From NCBI RefSeq assembly GCF_002043005.1, contig NZ_CP020333.1, forward strand, positions 105,915-169,914: a stretch of DNA of 64,000 nucleotides, read 5' to 3'. How positions within the stretch are numbered: position 1 is the stretch's first letter; each line of letters begins with the position of its first letter. The position numbers were made by a program, and so were the translations under genes. This document shows positions 25,613 to 34,642 of this stretch, in pieces. The stretch comes from Martelella mediterranea DSM 17316 (GTDB lineage Bacteria; Pseudomonadota; Alphaproteobacteria; Rhizobiales; Rhizobiaceae). A model generated the notes under the pieces. The model had not been told where the DNA came from. It worked only from the letters and a program-made list of their open reading frames with translations, and ran no database searches.

Positions 25613-27103
25613 ATGTTTGATCTTTTCTTCTCGAGCATGGTCCATCTCTTTGAACCGAAGCTGCTGCTGCTCATGATGATCGGCGTTTCCGTCGGCCTCG
25701 TTTTTGGAGCGCTTCCCGGACTGAGTGCGACAATGGCAATCGCCATCATGCTGCCCGTGACCTTCGCGATGCAATCGGATGCCGGCATAGCCATGCTCAT
25801 CGCCACCTATATTGGCGGCGTATCCGGCGGGCTGGTCTCGGCGACGCTCTTGCGCATTCCAGGGACTCCGAGCTCGATCGCCACCACGTTTGACGGTTAC
25901 CCGCTTGCCCGCAAGGGCCAGGCCATCAAGGCGCTGGCGACCGGCATGGTGGCAAGTGCGGTGGGCGGTATCCTTGGCCTCATGATTCTTGTGGCATTCG
26001 CTCCGGTAATTGCTCGCTTTGCAATTGACTTCGGCGCGGCGGAATATACCGCGTTGACGATCGCCGCCCTTGTATTGGTCGTGGTCCTTTCGGAGGCCAA
26101 CCTGATAAAAGGTCTGATCGCATCCGTTTTGGGCCTGGGTTTGTCGACCATCGGCTTTGCACCGATCGGCTCGGCCCAGAGGTTCACCTTCGGCAATATC
26201 GATCTTTTGTCGGGCATCAGCATTATCCCCTTCATGGTCGGGCTGTTTGCCGTCGCGCAGCTCATCCGCGACATTTCGGAGACCTCCCCGAAGATCGAGG
26301 AAAAGCTGGATTTGCGCGGCGGCGGCGTCAAGCTCGCCGAATTCGTTTCCAATGGCGTCAACATGCTCAGATCGGCGGCGATCGGTATTGCCATCGGCGT
26401 TCTCCCGGGCATTGGCGGCTCGGCGTCGAACCTGGTGGCCTACGGCGCCGCGCGTTCGGCATCGAAAAGGCCCGAGGAATTCGGCAAGGGCAGTCTGGAA
26501 GGCATCTATGCGGCCGAGACCGCCAACAACGCCTCGGTCGGCGGCGCGCTTCTGCCCCTGCTGACGCTCGGCATTCCCGGCGACGGCGTCACAGCCATCC
26601 TGATCGGCGGCTTCACCATTCATGGGCTGCAGCCAGGCCCGCTGCTTTACAAGAACGAGCCGGGATTGATCGCCACGATCTATGCGGCCTTTCTGCTGGC
26701 GACCCTCGCGCTTCTGGTGGTCCAACTGCTCACCATCCGTATTTTTCCGCGCGTGCTTCTCATTCCCCGCCACTATCTGATTCCAGTGCTGGCGCTGTTG
26801 ATGGTGGTCGGCGTCTATGTCGGCGAATACCGCACATTCGACCTCTGGATCATGCTGGGCTTTGGCGTGGCAGGCTATGTGCTGGAGCGTTACGGCTTTC
26901 CACTCAGCCCGCTGGTTCTGGGCTTCGTCCTCGGCACGATTTTCGAGACAAACTTCAGGCGCGCATTGATGTACTCCGACGGCGACTGGAGCACATTCGT
27001 AATCCGGCCAGTCTCCGCCGTGCTGCTCGCTATGGCACTGGCGCTCCTCAGCTATTCGCTTTGGCGCATTTTCAGGCGGCGCAATGGCGTCAGGGCACGC
27101 TGA
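25613..27103 (+). CDS. tctA: Tripartite tricarboxylate transporter large membrane subunit (TctA)
   Basis: The main membrane subunit, 496 residues and about 11-12 transmembrane segments, of normal TctA length. Conserved stretches are GALPGLSATMAIAIMLPVTF, RIPGTPSSIATTFDGYPLAR, the central loop LPGIGGSASNLVAYG and GIPGDGVTAILIGGF. Energy would come from an ion gradient. ATG 25613 follows AAGGAA. Together with the two preceding genes it forms a complete uptake system, followed 28 bp later by the dehydratase. Confidence 0.92.
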   Translation: MFDLFFSSMVHLFEPKLLLLMMIGVSVGLVFGALPGLSATMAIAIMLPVTFAMQSDAGIAMLIATYIGGVSGGLVSATLLRIPGTPSSIATTFDGYPLARKGQAIKALATGMVASAVGGILGLMILVAFAPVIARFAIDFGAAEYTALTIAALVLVVVLSEANLIKGLIASVLGLGLSTIGFAPIGSAQRFTFGNIDLLSGISIIPFMVGLFAVAQLIRDISETSPKIEEKLDLRGGGVKLAEFVSNGVNMLRSAAIGIAIGVLPGIGGSASNLVAYGAARSASKRPEEFGKGSLEGIYAAETANNASVGGALLPLLTLGIPGDGVTAILIGGFTIHGLQPGPLLYKNEPGLIATIYAAFLLATLALLVVQLLTIRIFPRVLLIPRHYLIPVLALLMVVGVYVGEYRTFDLWIMLGFGVAGYVLERYGFPLSPLVLGFVLGTIFETNFRRALMYSDGDWSTFVIRPVSAVLLAMALALLSYSLWRIFRRRNGVRAR

Positions 27104-27131
27104 CCCCTTTCTCTTTCTCAAGGAGTGTTCA

Positions 27132-28871
27132 ATGACACAAGATCGCCTGAAGCCGGGGGATCTGCGTTCCTCGCGCTGGTTTGCCCCCGACGACCTGCGC
27201 AGCTTCGGCCACCGGTCACGGATGATGCAGCTTGGCTATTCCGAAGCTGATTTTCGCGACAAGCCGATCATCGGCATTCTCAACACATGGTCGGAGTTGA
27301 ACACCTGCCACAGCCATTTTCCCGAGCGGGTCAAAGACGTAAAGCGCGGCGTGGCCCAGGCGGGGGGACTGGCGGTCGAGATTCCGTCGATTTCAGTTGA
27401 TGAGAGTTTCAGCAAGCCGACATCGATGCTGTATCGCAATCTTCTTGCCATGGAGGCGGAAGAGAATATCCGGGCCCATCCGCTCGACGGTGTTGTGCTG
27501 ATGGGCGGCTGCGACAAATCCACGCCGGGGCTCGTCATGGGCGCGATCTCGGCTGGCGTGCCGATGATCTATCTGCCAGCCGGTCCGATGCTGCGCGGCA
27601 ATTATGCGGGCAAGATTCTCGGTTCCGGTTCTGATGCTTGGAAATACTGGGATGAGCGGCGAGCCGGCAATATTTCGGACGCCGAATGGCTGGGGATTCA
27701 AGGCGGCATTGCCCGCTCCGCGGGTGTCTGCATGACCATGGGCACGGCGTCGACCATGACGGCGATTGCCGATGCGATGGGGCTCACCTTGCCGGGCGCC
27801 TCGTCCATTCCCGCGGTGGATTCCGGCCACATGCGCATGTCTGCCGATTGTGGCCGCCGCATCGTCGAAATGGTTTGGGAGGGGCTGACCCCCGACAAGA
27901 TCGTAACCGGCGCCTCGGTGCGCAATGCCGCCATCGTGGCGATGGCGACCGGCTGTTCGACCAATGCGGTCGTGCATCTTATCGCCATGGCCCGCCGCGC
28001 CGGAGTTCAGCTGGAACTTGATGAACTGGATGCGCTGGGACGGATCACGCCATTGATCGCGAATGTGCGCCCCTCCGGAAAAGACTATCTGATGGAGGAT
28101 TTCTACTATGCCGGCGGATTGCGCGCCTTGATGAAGCAGATCGAGGATCGGCTGGACACCAGCGCGATCACCGTAACCGGCAAGACCATGGCCGAAAACC
28201 TCGAGGGGGCTGTGGTCTATAATGACGACGTCATCCGCCCGCTCTCCAACCCGGTGTACCGGGAAGGCTCGCTGGCGGTTCTGCGGGGCAATCTGTGTCC
28301 GGACGGCGCGGTCATGAAGCCCGCGGCCTGCGATCCGAAATATTATCAGCACCAGGGCCCGGCGCTGGTGTTTGACAGCTACCCCGAGATGAAGCGGGCA
28401 GTCGATGACGAGACCCTCGATATATCGCCCGACACAGTGATGGTCTTGCGCAATGCCGGCCCACTGGGCGGGCCGGGCTTTCCGGAATGGGGCATGCTGC
28501 CCATCCCAAAAGCCCTGATCAAGCAGGGCTATCGCGACATGTTGAGAATCTCTGACGCGCGCATGTCCGGCACGTCCTATGGCGCCTGTATTCTGCATGT
28601 CGCGCCGGAGTCATTTGTCGGCGGACCGCTGGCTCTGCTGCGAACCGGCGACATCGTTCGGCTCAATCTTGAGGAGCGACGGCTCGATATGCTCGTCGAT
28701 GACGCGGAAATCGCCGCCCGCCGTGCCGCCTGGATACCGCCGGAACCGCGATACGGGCGTGGCTATGGCCACATATTTTCCAAGCATGTGACCCAGGCGG
28801 ACAAGGGGTGCGATTTCGATTTCCTGCAGACGGATTTCGGTCCCGGCGCCGGTGAGCCAGACATTTTTTGA
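27132..28871 (+). CDS. IlvD/Edd-family sugar-acid dehydratase, copy 1
   Basis: A 579-residue iron-sulfur dehydratase, expected to convert an aldonate to a 2-keto-3-deoxy acid. The three cluster cysteines are Cys59 (LNTCHSH), Cys127 (GGCDKSTPG, followed by the Lys129 that is carbamylated in relatives) and Cys200 (GVCMTMGTAS), at the same positions as in the pentonate dehydratases. The catalytic serine is Ser479 in ARMSGTSYG. It is closer to pentonate/hexonate dehydratases than to biosynthetic IlvD. ATG 27132 has AGGAG six bases upstream. A close paralogue lies at 39447-41183. It is followed by a DapA-family lyase, the usual next step. Confidence 0.88.
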   Translation: MTQDRLKPGDLRSSRWFAPDDLRSFGHRSRMMQLGYSEADFRDKPIIGILNTWSELNTCHSHFPERVKDVKRGVAQAGGLAVEIPSISVDESFSKPTSMLYRNLLAMEAEENIRAHPLDGVVLMGGCDKSTPGLVMGAISAGVPMIYLPAGPMLRGNYAGKILGSGSDAWKYWDERRAGNISDAEWLGIQGGIARSAGVCMTMGTASTMTAIADAMGLTLPGASSIPAVDSGHMRMSADCGRRIVEMVWEGLTPDKIVTGASVRNAAIVAMATGCSTNAVVHLIAMARRAGVQLELDELDALGRITPLIANVRPSGKDYLMEDFYYAGGLRALMKQIEDRLDTSAITVTGKTMAENLEGAVVYNDDVIRPLSNPVYREGSLAVLRGNLCPDGAVMKPAACDPKYYQHQGPALVFDSYPEMKRAVDDETLDISPDTVMVLRNAGPLGGPGFPEWGMLPIPKALIKQGYRDMLRISDARMSGTSYGACILHVAPESFVGGPLALLRTGDIVRLNLEERRLDMLVDDAEIAARRAAWIPPEPRYGRGYGHIFSKHVTQADKGCDFDFLQTDFGPGAGEPDIF

Positions 28872-28884
28872 AGGAATTGAACAC

Positions 28885-29793
28885 ATGACGCTTGAACTCG
28901 ACAAACTCGACAAGGCACTGACTGGCATTTCCGGGATTTTGGTGACCCCCTATGACGCCAAGGGCGACATAGCGCCGGAAAAGCTTCAGCCGATCATCGA
29001 TCATGCCTTGGATGCCGGGCTGCATATGCCCGTGGTCAATGGCAATACCGGCGAGTTTTACGGCCTGACGACAGATGAAGCCTGCACCATGGCGCGGGAG
29101 GTCGTGGCAATGGTCGGCAAGCGCGCCCCTGTGCTGGCCGGCGTCGGCCGCTCGATCCGCGATGCCTGCCGCCTGGCGGAAGCTTCCGCAAAAGCCGGCG
29201 CCGCGGCATTGATGGTTCACCAGCCGCCGGATCCTTTCGTGTCGCCACGGGGAACGGCCTCCTATCTGCGACAGATTTCCGCCGCGTCCGGGGGAATGCC
29301 GATCATGGTCTATCTGCGCAATGACGCGATCGGGACCGACAATATTCGCGCTTTATGCGAGGTTGAAGGCGTTAAGGGCGTGAAATGGGCGACGCCCAAT
29401 CCGCTGAAGCTGGCCGCCGCAAAGGCCGCCTGCGACCCGTCAATCGTATGGGTAGGCGGGCTTGCCGAAGTCTGGGCCCCGGTGTTTTACGCCGTGGGCG
29501 CACGCGGTTTCACCTCCGGCCTCATCAATATCTGGCCGGAACGCTCGATGGCGATCCATGCGGCGCTGGAAAACGGCGATTACCCGCTCGCCAACCAGCT
29601 CATTGACGCGATGAAGGCCTTTGAAGATGTGCGCGCCGAGGAGATGAACGGGACCAATGTGACCGGCGTAAAGGCGGCGCTTCAGGCCATCGGCAAGGAT
29701 TGCGGCAGCACTCGAGCGCCGTCCGCCTGGCCCCTGACCGCGGGGCAGCAGGCGCAGATGGAAAGTTTTCTGAAAGAAAACGGCCTGATCTGA
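28885..29793 (+). CDS. DapA-family (N-acetylneuraminate lyase-like) aldolase or dehydratase
   Basis: A 302-residue Schiff-base enzyme of the dihydrodipicolinate synthase family. Lys167 (GVKWATPN) is the expected Schiff-base residue, Tyr143 (MVYLRND) the catalytic tyrosine and NGNTGEF (52-58) the carboxylate-binding loop. Following an IlvD/Edd dehydratase it most likely cleaves or dehydrates a 2-keto-3-deoxy sugar acid rather than making dihydrodipicolinate. ATG 28885 is 13 bp after the dehydratase stop, with AAGGAA upstream. It is the last gene of this operon; a strong hairpin follows. Confidence 0.85.
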   Translation: MTLELDKLDKALTGISGILVTPYDAKGDIAPEKLQPIIDHALDAGLHMPVVNGNTGEFYGLTTDEACTMAREVVAMVGKRAPVLAGVGRSIRDACRLAEASAKAGAAALMVHQPPDPFVSPRGTASYLRQISAASGGMPIMVYLRNDAIGTDNIRALCEVEGVKGVKWATPNPLKLAAAKAACDPSIVWVGGLAEVWAPVFYAVGARGFTSGLINIWPERSMAIHAALENGDYPLANQLIDAMKAFEDVRAEEMNGTNVTGVKAALQAIGKDCGSTRAPSAWPLTAGQQAQMESFLKENGLI

Positions 29794-29881
29794 TGTCTTG
29801 CTACTGTAGTGCGGTGGTTTGAAAATGCTTGGGATTTGATACCTGACCGCCGCTTGGCCGCATGATGCCGCGCTGAAAACG

Positions 29882-29912
29882 ATGAACGGCCGGACCGCCT
29901 CCGGCCGTTCAT
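29882..29912. terminator. Bidirectional terminator hairpin between convergent genes
   Basis: A perfect 13-bp stem, ATGAACGGCCGGA (29882-29894) with TCCGGCCGTTCAT (29900-29912), encloses the loop CCGCC. It lies between the plus-strand DapA-family gene and the minus-strand tctA gene. On the minus strand the stem is followed by CGTTTTCAG. It should stop transcription from both sides. Confidence 0.75.
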
Positions 29913-29927
29913 GCTTCTGAGGATTAT

Positions 29928-31466
29928 TTATTCGGCATCTTGCGCGTCATGCACGGTCCGGCCGCGCCTGGGTTTGCGGATCAGGATGGCCCAGACGAAG
30001 AGCGCGGTCAGCGCAAGGAAGAAGAGGCTGTCCGGATTGGTGACGAATACCATCGGGTTGCCGTCGTTCAGCGACAGCGAGCGCCTGAGATATTCCTCTA
30101 GGTCAGGACCGAGGATGAAGCCCAGCAGCATCGACACCGTCGAGTAGTTCTGCCTGCGCATGAAATAAGCGAGGATGCCGAACAGGGCCGCCAGCGACAT
30201 CTGGAAGGTCGAGTAGGTGGCCACGTAGCTGCCCACCAGCGCCACCACCGCGATGCCGGTGTAGAGCAGGCCCTTCGGGATCGAGACAATCTTGATGAAC
30301 CATGGGCCGAAGAGCCAAAGCGTCAGGGGAATCAGGATCAGCGCGGAGAAGAACAGCGAGCCCAGCATCGGCCCCAGCAACTCGGCCTGGTTCTCGAGCA
30401 GGCGCGGACCCGGCTGCAGTCCGTTGATCACCAGCACGCCGAGGACGATGGCTGTGGTCGGGTCGCCGGGAATGCCGAACATCAGCATTGGCACGAAGGC
30501 GCCGCCGCACATCGCGTTGTTGCCGGTCTCGGCCGCGGCGATCCCTTCGCGCGAGCCGTTGCCGTATTCCTGGGGCTTCCTGGAGGACGAGCGGGCCACG
30601 GCGTAGGACACGAACGCTGCCATCGAGCCGCCGGCGCCGGGCAGGATGCCGATGCCGTAGCCGATGAAGGACGAGCGCAGATAGGTCAGGAGACCGATCT
30701 CGCGGATCTCCGAGCGCGGCGGCAGGAAATCCCGGCGGCGGATCTTTAGACCCTTTGCCTTTTCGAGGGTCGAGCTGAGATTGTCCTTCCAGTTCTCCGA
30801 CTGCATGAGCACCTCGGAGATGGCGAAGGCGCCGATCACCAGCGGCATGATGTCGATGCCCTCGACCAGCGTTTCCGTGCCGAAGTTGAAGCGCGGAATG
30901 GGCTGAAGCACGTCGATGCCGACGGTGGCGATCATCACGCCGAGCAGCGTCGCGACGAAGCCCTTGGCGATGTTGTCCTTGTCGACGATGACGATGACGA
31001 CGAGCGCAAACAGGACGAGGGAAAACTTGCCGGGCGTGCGGATCAGCAGCGAGACCTCGGCCGCGACGGGCATGAAAGCCATGAGCAGCACCGCGCCGAT
31101 CGCGCCGCCGATCATCGACCCCAGTGCCGCGTGGCCGAGCGCATTCGCGCCGAAGCCCCTTTTCATCAAGGCATTGCCCTCGATCGCGGTCATCACCGAG
31201 GAGGGCGCGCCGGGAATGTTGATGGTCGTCGCGGTGATCGAGCCCGAATACATCCCCGCCATGAAGATCGAGGCGCACATGACCAGCGCCGGCACAACAT
31301 CGATGGTGTAGGTGATCGGCAGCAGCAGCGCGATGGCCAGCACCGAGGTCAGGCCCGGCATGGCGCCGAAGAAGGTGCCGACCAGGAAACCACCGACCAT
31401 GAAAGCGATAACGTAGGGATCGGCGAGGGCGGTCATGCCACTGAGTATGTCAACGAAAATGTCCAT
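29928..31466 (-). CDS. tctA: TctA subunit, second tripartite transporter
   Basis: A 512-residue membrane protein with about 11-12 hydrophobic segments. Family motifs are GAMPGLTSVLAIALLLPITY, NIPGAPSSVMTAIEGNALM, ILPGAGGSMAAFVSYAVARS and GIPGDPTTAIVLGVLVING. ATG 31466 shares one base with the stop of the preceding tctB gene (TGATG), which supports coupling; longer starts upstream lie within tctB. The protein is clearly different from the plus-strand TctA at 25613, so this is a second system and not a recent duplicate. Confidence 0.92.
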   Translation of the reverse strand: MDIFVDILSGMTALADPYVIAFMVGGFLVGTFFGAMPGLTSVLAIALLLPITYTIDVVPALVMCASIFMAGMYSGSITATTINIPGAPSSVMTAIEGNALMKRGFGANALGHAALGSMIGGAIGAVLLMAFMPVAAEVSLLIRTPGKFSLVLFALVVIVIVDKDNIAKGFVATLLGVMIATVGIDVLQPIPRFNFGTETLVEGIDIMPLVIGAFAISEVLMQSENWKDNLSSTLEKAKGLKIRRRDFLPPRSEIREIGLLTYLRSSFIGYGIGILPGAGGSMAAFVSYAVARSSSRKPQEYGNGSREGIAAAETGNNAMCGGAFVPMLMFGIPGDPTTAIVLGVLVINGLQPGPRLLENQAELLGPMLGSLFFSALILIPLTLWLFGPWFIKIVSIPKGLLYTGIAVVALVGSYVATYSTFQMSLAALFGILAYFMRRQNYSTVSMLLGFILGPDLEEYLRRSLSLNDGNPMVFVTNPDSLFFLALTALFVWAILIRKPRRGRTVHDAQDAE

Positions 31467-31942
31467 CAGAAGAAGCCCTGGGTGAGGGTTGGCAGCCGGA
31501 CGCCGAAGATGCCTGCGAAGAGCCCGTAGAACAGGGCGGTAACGCCGATGGCGCAGATCGCGAATATGTGCGGCTTGCGTAACTGGAAGTGGAAGATGGA
31601 AAACAGCACGCAGGTGAAGGCAAGCGTCGACAACCAGTAGCCAAGCAGGCGGAACAGCGCGATGTACCCCGCCGTCGCGACGATCACCAGCAGCGGGCGC
31701 AGCAATTCGCGAACAGGACCGTCGGGTGTGGGTTTGCGGAACTCGCCGACGAACACCGCCGCGAGGGCGACATACATCAGGCAGGCCATAAGAATCGGCA
31801 CGGAGCGCGGACTCATCTCGCCGGGACCCGCGAACTGCGAATGGATGTCGAAGGCGGCAGCGAGATAGACGGTCGTGACGATCAGGAAGAACAGCGGCAG
31901 CAGGACGCCTGTCCTGCAAAGCGGCGCACGGTCGGGCATCAT
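31466..31942 (-). CDS. tctB: TctB subunit, second tripartite transporter
   Basis: A 158-residue membrane subunit with about four hydrophobic segments (GVLLPLFFLIVTTVYLAAA, VPILMACLMYVALAAVF, LLVIVATAGYIALFRLL, IFAICAIGVTALFYGLFAG). The GEMSPRSVP segment after the first helix resembles the conserved TctB loop. Two consecutive ATG codons open the gene; either could start. It lies between tctC and tctA in the minus-strand operon. Confidence 0.85.
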   Translation of the reverse strand: MMPDRAPLCRTGVLLPLFFLIVTTVYLAAAFDIHSQFAGPGEMSPRSVPILMACLMYVALAAVFVGEFRKPTPDGPVRELLRPLLVIVATAGYIALFRLLGYWLSTLAFTCVLFSIFHFQLRKPHIFAICAIGVTALFYGLFAGIFGVRLPTLTQGFF

Positions 31943-32020
31943 GGTCTCCGGATTGGAGGCGGCACCTGAACGGGTCTGGTGCCGGCTGTTGTCATGGCTG
32001 CGAGGACGGCGTCGCGTCGG

Positions 32021-32992
32021 TTATTTCGTCAGAACGCCAGCTTCGACAAGTCCGTCCATCTGGGTAAAGAGCCCCTGCGCCGTGTCCTCGGCCCAGGCAT
32101 CGAGTTCATCGCCCGCCAGCCAGTTCGGCGTCACGCCGATTGTGGCGAGCCAGTCCTGGAACTCGGGGCTGTCATAGGCCTCATGATAGGCCGCCTCGAG
32201 CGAGGCCACCACGTCCTCCGGGGTGCCCGCGGGAGCAACCAGCACGATGAAGGAGCCGTTGAGAAGATCAATGCCGGCTTCCTCGGCGGTGGGCACGTCG
32301 TAGGTCGGATTCTTGGCGTCCGAGAACTCGACGATGCCGCGCGCGGTGCCGTCCTCGATCAGGTTGGCGAAATCGCCGAGCGAGGTGAGGACCACGTCCA
32401 CCTCGTCGGAGAGAAGCGCTTCCTTCTGTGGCGCCGCGCCGCCCGGATAGGAGACGATGCGGAACTCGGCGCCGGTCAACTGCTGAAGCTGCAGCAGCGT
32501 GAGGTGCACGCGGCCGCCGAGGTTCTGAACGCCAACGCGCACATTGCCGGGGTCGGCCTTGGCGGCTTCGATCAGGTCGTCCAGCGTCTGGTAGTCCGAA
32601 TCGGCATCGACGATGATGGCGTCGGCCTCGCTGGTGATACGGGCGATAAGGTCGAGCTTGTCCATCTGGTAGCTCGGCAGCATGCCCTGCCACGGCACGG
32701 TCACGATGCTGTCATAGGTCAGTGCGCCGATGGTGTAACCATCCGGCCGGGCGCTCATCACCTGGCCGACGCCGGTGGCCGAGTTGCCTCCCTCGATATT
32801 CTCGACATAGATCGTGCCGCCAAGCGGTTCCTCGGCCAGCGTCGTTACCTTGCGCACGATGCCGTCAGTGCCGCCGCCGGCGCCCCACGGCACAACCATG
32901 CGCACGTCGCGCTCGGGGTATTCGGCGAGGGCGGCAACCGGCGCGAGGGCCGTGGTGATGGCGGCAATGGCGCCGATGAAGCTGAGTTTCAT
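32021..32992 (-). CDS. tctC: TctC substrate-binding protein, second tripartite transporter
   Basis: A periplasmic carboxylate-binding protein of 323 residues. The signal peptide MKLSFIGAIAAITTALAPVA ends at ALA before EYPERDVRMVVPWGAGGGTD, the Bug-family start. Later motifs are NIEGGNSATGVG and VGVQNLGGRVHLTLLQL. ATG 32992 follows AGGAGGAG at suitable distance; the open frame extends further upstream but without a signal peptide. It is first in the tctC-tctB-tctA operon. A candidate GntR-type repeat lies 162 bp upstream, so uptake is probably induced by the sugar acid. Confidence 0.9.
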   Translation of the reverse strand: MKLSFIGAIAAITTALAPVAALAEYPERDVRMVVPWGAGGGTDGIVRKVTTLAEEPLGGTIYVENIEGGNSATGVGQVMSARPDGYTIGALTYDSIVTVPWQGMLPSYQMDKLDLIARITSEADAIIVDADSDYQTLDDLIEAAKADPGNVRVGVQNLGGRVHLTLLQLQQLTGAEFRIVSYPGGAAPQKEALLSDEVDVVLTSLGDFANLIEDGTARGIVEFSDAKNPTYDVPTAEEAGIDLLNGSFIVLVAPAGTPEDVVASLEAAYHEAYDSPEFQDWLATIGVTPNWLAGDELDAWAEDTAQGLFTQMDGLVEAGVLTK

Positions 32993-33153
32993 GGTTTGTC
33001 TCCTCCTAGACTTTTCGGGAACGGCTTCGGCCGTCCCGATTCTCCCTGTGTTCTGACCTTCCGGCCCCTTGCCACGGCGCTGGCGCGCTGTGGCTCCGCT
33101 CCGCAGGTCCTTGCCCGGGGCGGAATTCGCCGGCAGCGCTTGCGCCCCAACCA

Positions 33154-33167
33154 ACTAATACATTACT
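33154..33167. promoter_or_regulatory. Candidate GntR operator, tctC/NIPSNAP divergent promoter
   Basis: ACTAATACATTACT is a near-inverted repeat, ACTAA-N4-TTACT. The same pattern, ACTAA-N4-TTAGT, occurs at 35432-35445 between the GntR gene and kdgD. Both lie in divergent promoter regions of the same catabolic island, as expected for sites of one regulator. Confidence 0.5.
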
Positions 33168-33254
33168 ATATGAATTCACGCGCGGTTGGCAAGCCTCCTT
33201 GGGACAACCATGGCGAGATCGATACAGGTTATTGAAATAAATGGAGAAACTTAC

Positions 33255-33581
33255 ATGATTTATGACCACCGCACCTACACCTGCCGTCCTGGAACCATCA
33301 GGAAACACCTGACGCTCTACGGCGAGCACGGGTTCGACGTGCAGCGTCGCCACCTTGGCGAGCCCATTGTCTACGGCGCGGTCGAGACCGGCGACGTCAA
33401 TTCCTATGTTCATATCTGGTGCTACGACGATGCCGCCGACCGCGCGGCCAGGCGCGCGGCGCTCGCGGCGGACCCGGAATGGCAGGTCTACCTCAAGCGG
33501 AGCGCCGAGGCCGGTTACCTCGTCTCGCAGGTCAACCAGCTCCTGGCGCCGGTCCCGTTCTTCACGCCAAAGCGGGGCTGA
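33255..33581 (+). CDS. NIPSNAP-family protein
   Basis: A 108-residue NIPSNAP-domain protein, a dimeric alpha-beta-barrel fold. The opening MIYDHRTYTCRPGT is characteristic, and VHIWCYDDAADRAARRAAL matches the conserved later part. ATG 33255 with GGAG eight bases upstream gives the usual family length; ATG 33210 would add 15 residues. Molecular function is poorly known, but small NIPSNAP proteins are common in bacterial catabolic clusters. The gene is divergent from the tctCBA operon and lies downstream of the ACTAA repeat, so it is probably co-regulated. Confidence 0.82.
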   Translation: MIYDHRTYTCRPGTIRKHLTLYGEHGFDVQRRHLGEPIVYGAVETGDVNSYVHIWCYDDAADRAARRAALAADPEWQVYLKRSAEAGYLVSQVNQLLAPVPFFTPKRG

Positions 33582-33639
33582 GCGATTCCGGCCCCTGCGC
33601 GAGGCGCGGCCTGCCGCCAGCGCTTCTATTTATCCGCGA

Positions 33640-33667
33640 TGCCGGAGGGGTTGTCACCCCTCCGGCA
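33640..33667. terminator. Terminator hairpin between NIPSNAP and DapA-family genes
   Basis: A perfect 12-bp stem (TGCCGGAGGGGT at 33640-33651, ACCCCTCCGGCA at 33656-33667) has the loop TGTC. The stop codon of the minus-strand DapA-family gene falls in and beside the loop, so the stem overlaps the end of its coding sequence. It can serve both convergent transcripts. Confidence 0.72.
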
Positions 33668-34559
33668 GATCCATACGTCCAATGAGGAAGTCGAGCTCGG
33701 CGAGGTCCGTCGCGGTCAGCTTCGGCCCCGGTCCGCGCAGGGCGTTTGAGGTCAGCGCGCCGCGGCGGCGCATCATCTCCTTGCGCAGGGCGATTCCCCA
33801 CTGGCCCTGCGCCTCGTGCTTGAGCAGGGGCAGGTAGCGGTTGAAGAGGTCGTGCGCTTCGGCCCGCTTTCCTTCGGTCATCAGATCGTAGACGCCAGAC
33901 AGCATTTCCGGGTAGGAGAAGCCGGCCATCGGGCCATCGGCGCCGCGTTCCATCTCCTGAACAAGGTACTGACCGTTGTTGCCGGTCAGGATGCGCACCG
34001 GGCGCGATAGCTCGGCCCGCATCCGCGTGACCTTGATGGGAGACGGGAAATCCTCTTCCTTGATGACGCCGATCTGGGGGAAGGCGGTGATCAGCCGATC
34101 GATGGCCGGTACCGACATCACCACGCCGGAAGCGGCGGGGAAATCCTGCAGCACCGTCGGCACATCGCCGATCCGTGCGTAGACCGCCTCGAAATACCGC
34201 AGCAGGTCCTCGTCGGTGCGGATGCCGGCGGGCGGGCAGATCATCACCGCGTCGGCGCCTTCGGCCATGATCTGGGCGGTGACCTCGGCCAGCGTGGCGA
34301 GGTTGGGGTGCGAGACGCCGGCGATGATCCGGTGCCCGTCCGCCGCCGCGACGTAGCGGGCGGCCACGGCGATTGTTTCGTCCACTGTCAGTTTCTGCGC
34401 CTCGCCCGAGACGCCGAGCACGGTCAGTCCCTCAGCGCCGTGGCGGTAGTAGAAGGCTGACAGCGTGTCGATGCTCTCAAGGTCGAGGGTTCCGTCATCG
34501 AGAAACGGCGTCTGTGCAACAACGTGCAGGCCGCAGGTGTCGGCAAGTGTTTTGGACAT
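33654..34559 (-). CDS. DapA-family enzyme lacking the usual catalytic tyrosine
   Basis: A 301-residue member of the dihydrodipicolinate synthase/N-acetylneuraminate lyase family. The Schiff-base lysine is Lys167 in GVIKEED, and the carboxylate loop reads LGVSGEAQ (48-55). The position that normally holds the catalytic tyrosine reads VLQDFPA (137-143), with no Tyr, so the chemistry may differ from standard lyases. ATG 34559 follows AGGGAGA. It lies 83 bp downstream of the GntR gene on the same strand and is probably expressed with it. It differs strongly from the family members at 28885 and 35878. Confidence 0.82.
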   Translation of the reverse strand: MSKTLADTCGLHVVAQTPFLDDGTLDLESIDTLSAFYYRHGAEGLTVLGVSGEAQKLTVDETIAVAARYVAAADGHRIIAGVSHPNLATLAEVTAQIMAEGADAVMICPPAGIRTDEDLLRYFEAVYARIGDVPTVLQDFPAASGVVMSVPAIDRLITAFPQIGVIKEEDFPSPIKVTRMRAELSRPVRILTGNNGQYLVQEMERGADGPMAGFSYPEMLSGVYDLMTEGKRAEAHDLFNRYLPLLKHEAQGQWGIALRKEMMRRRGALTSNALRGPGPKLTATDLAELDFLIGRMDLPEG

Positions 34560-34642
34560 GATCTCTCCCTTCGCGGACCGGTGCGCTCCGCGTTTCCACT
34601 GGTGGTGTCGATATATCTGACGACGCCCGAACGGGCCGGGCG

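Noticed and set aside
25598..27121. A 507-residue open frame on the minus strand opposite tctA
   Set aside because: Charged, low-complexity sequence antisense to a membrane protein; the plus strand shows all TctA motifs.
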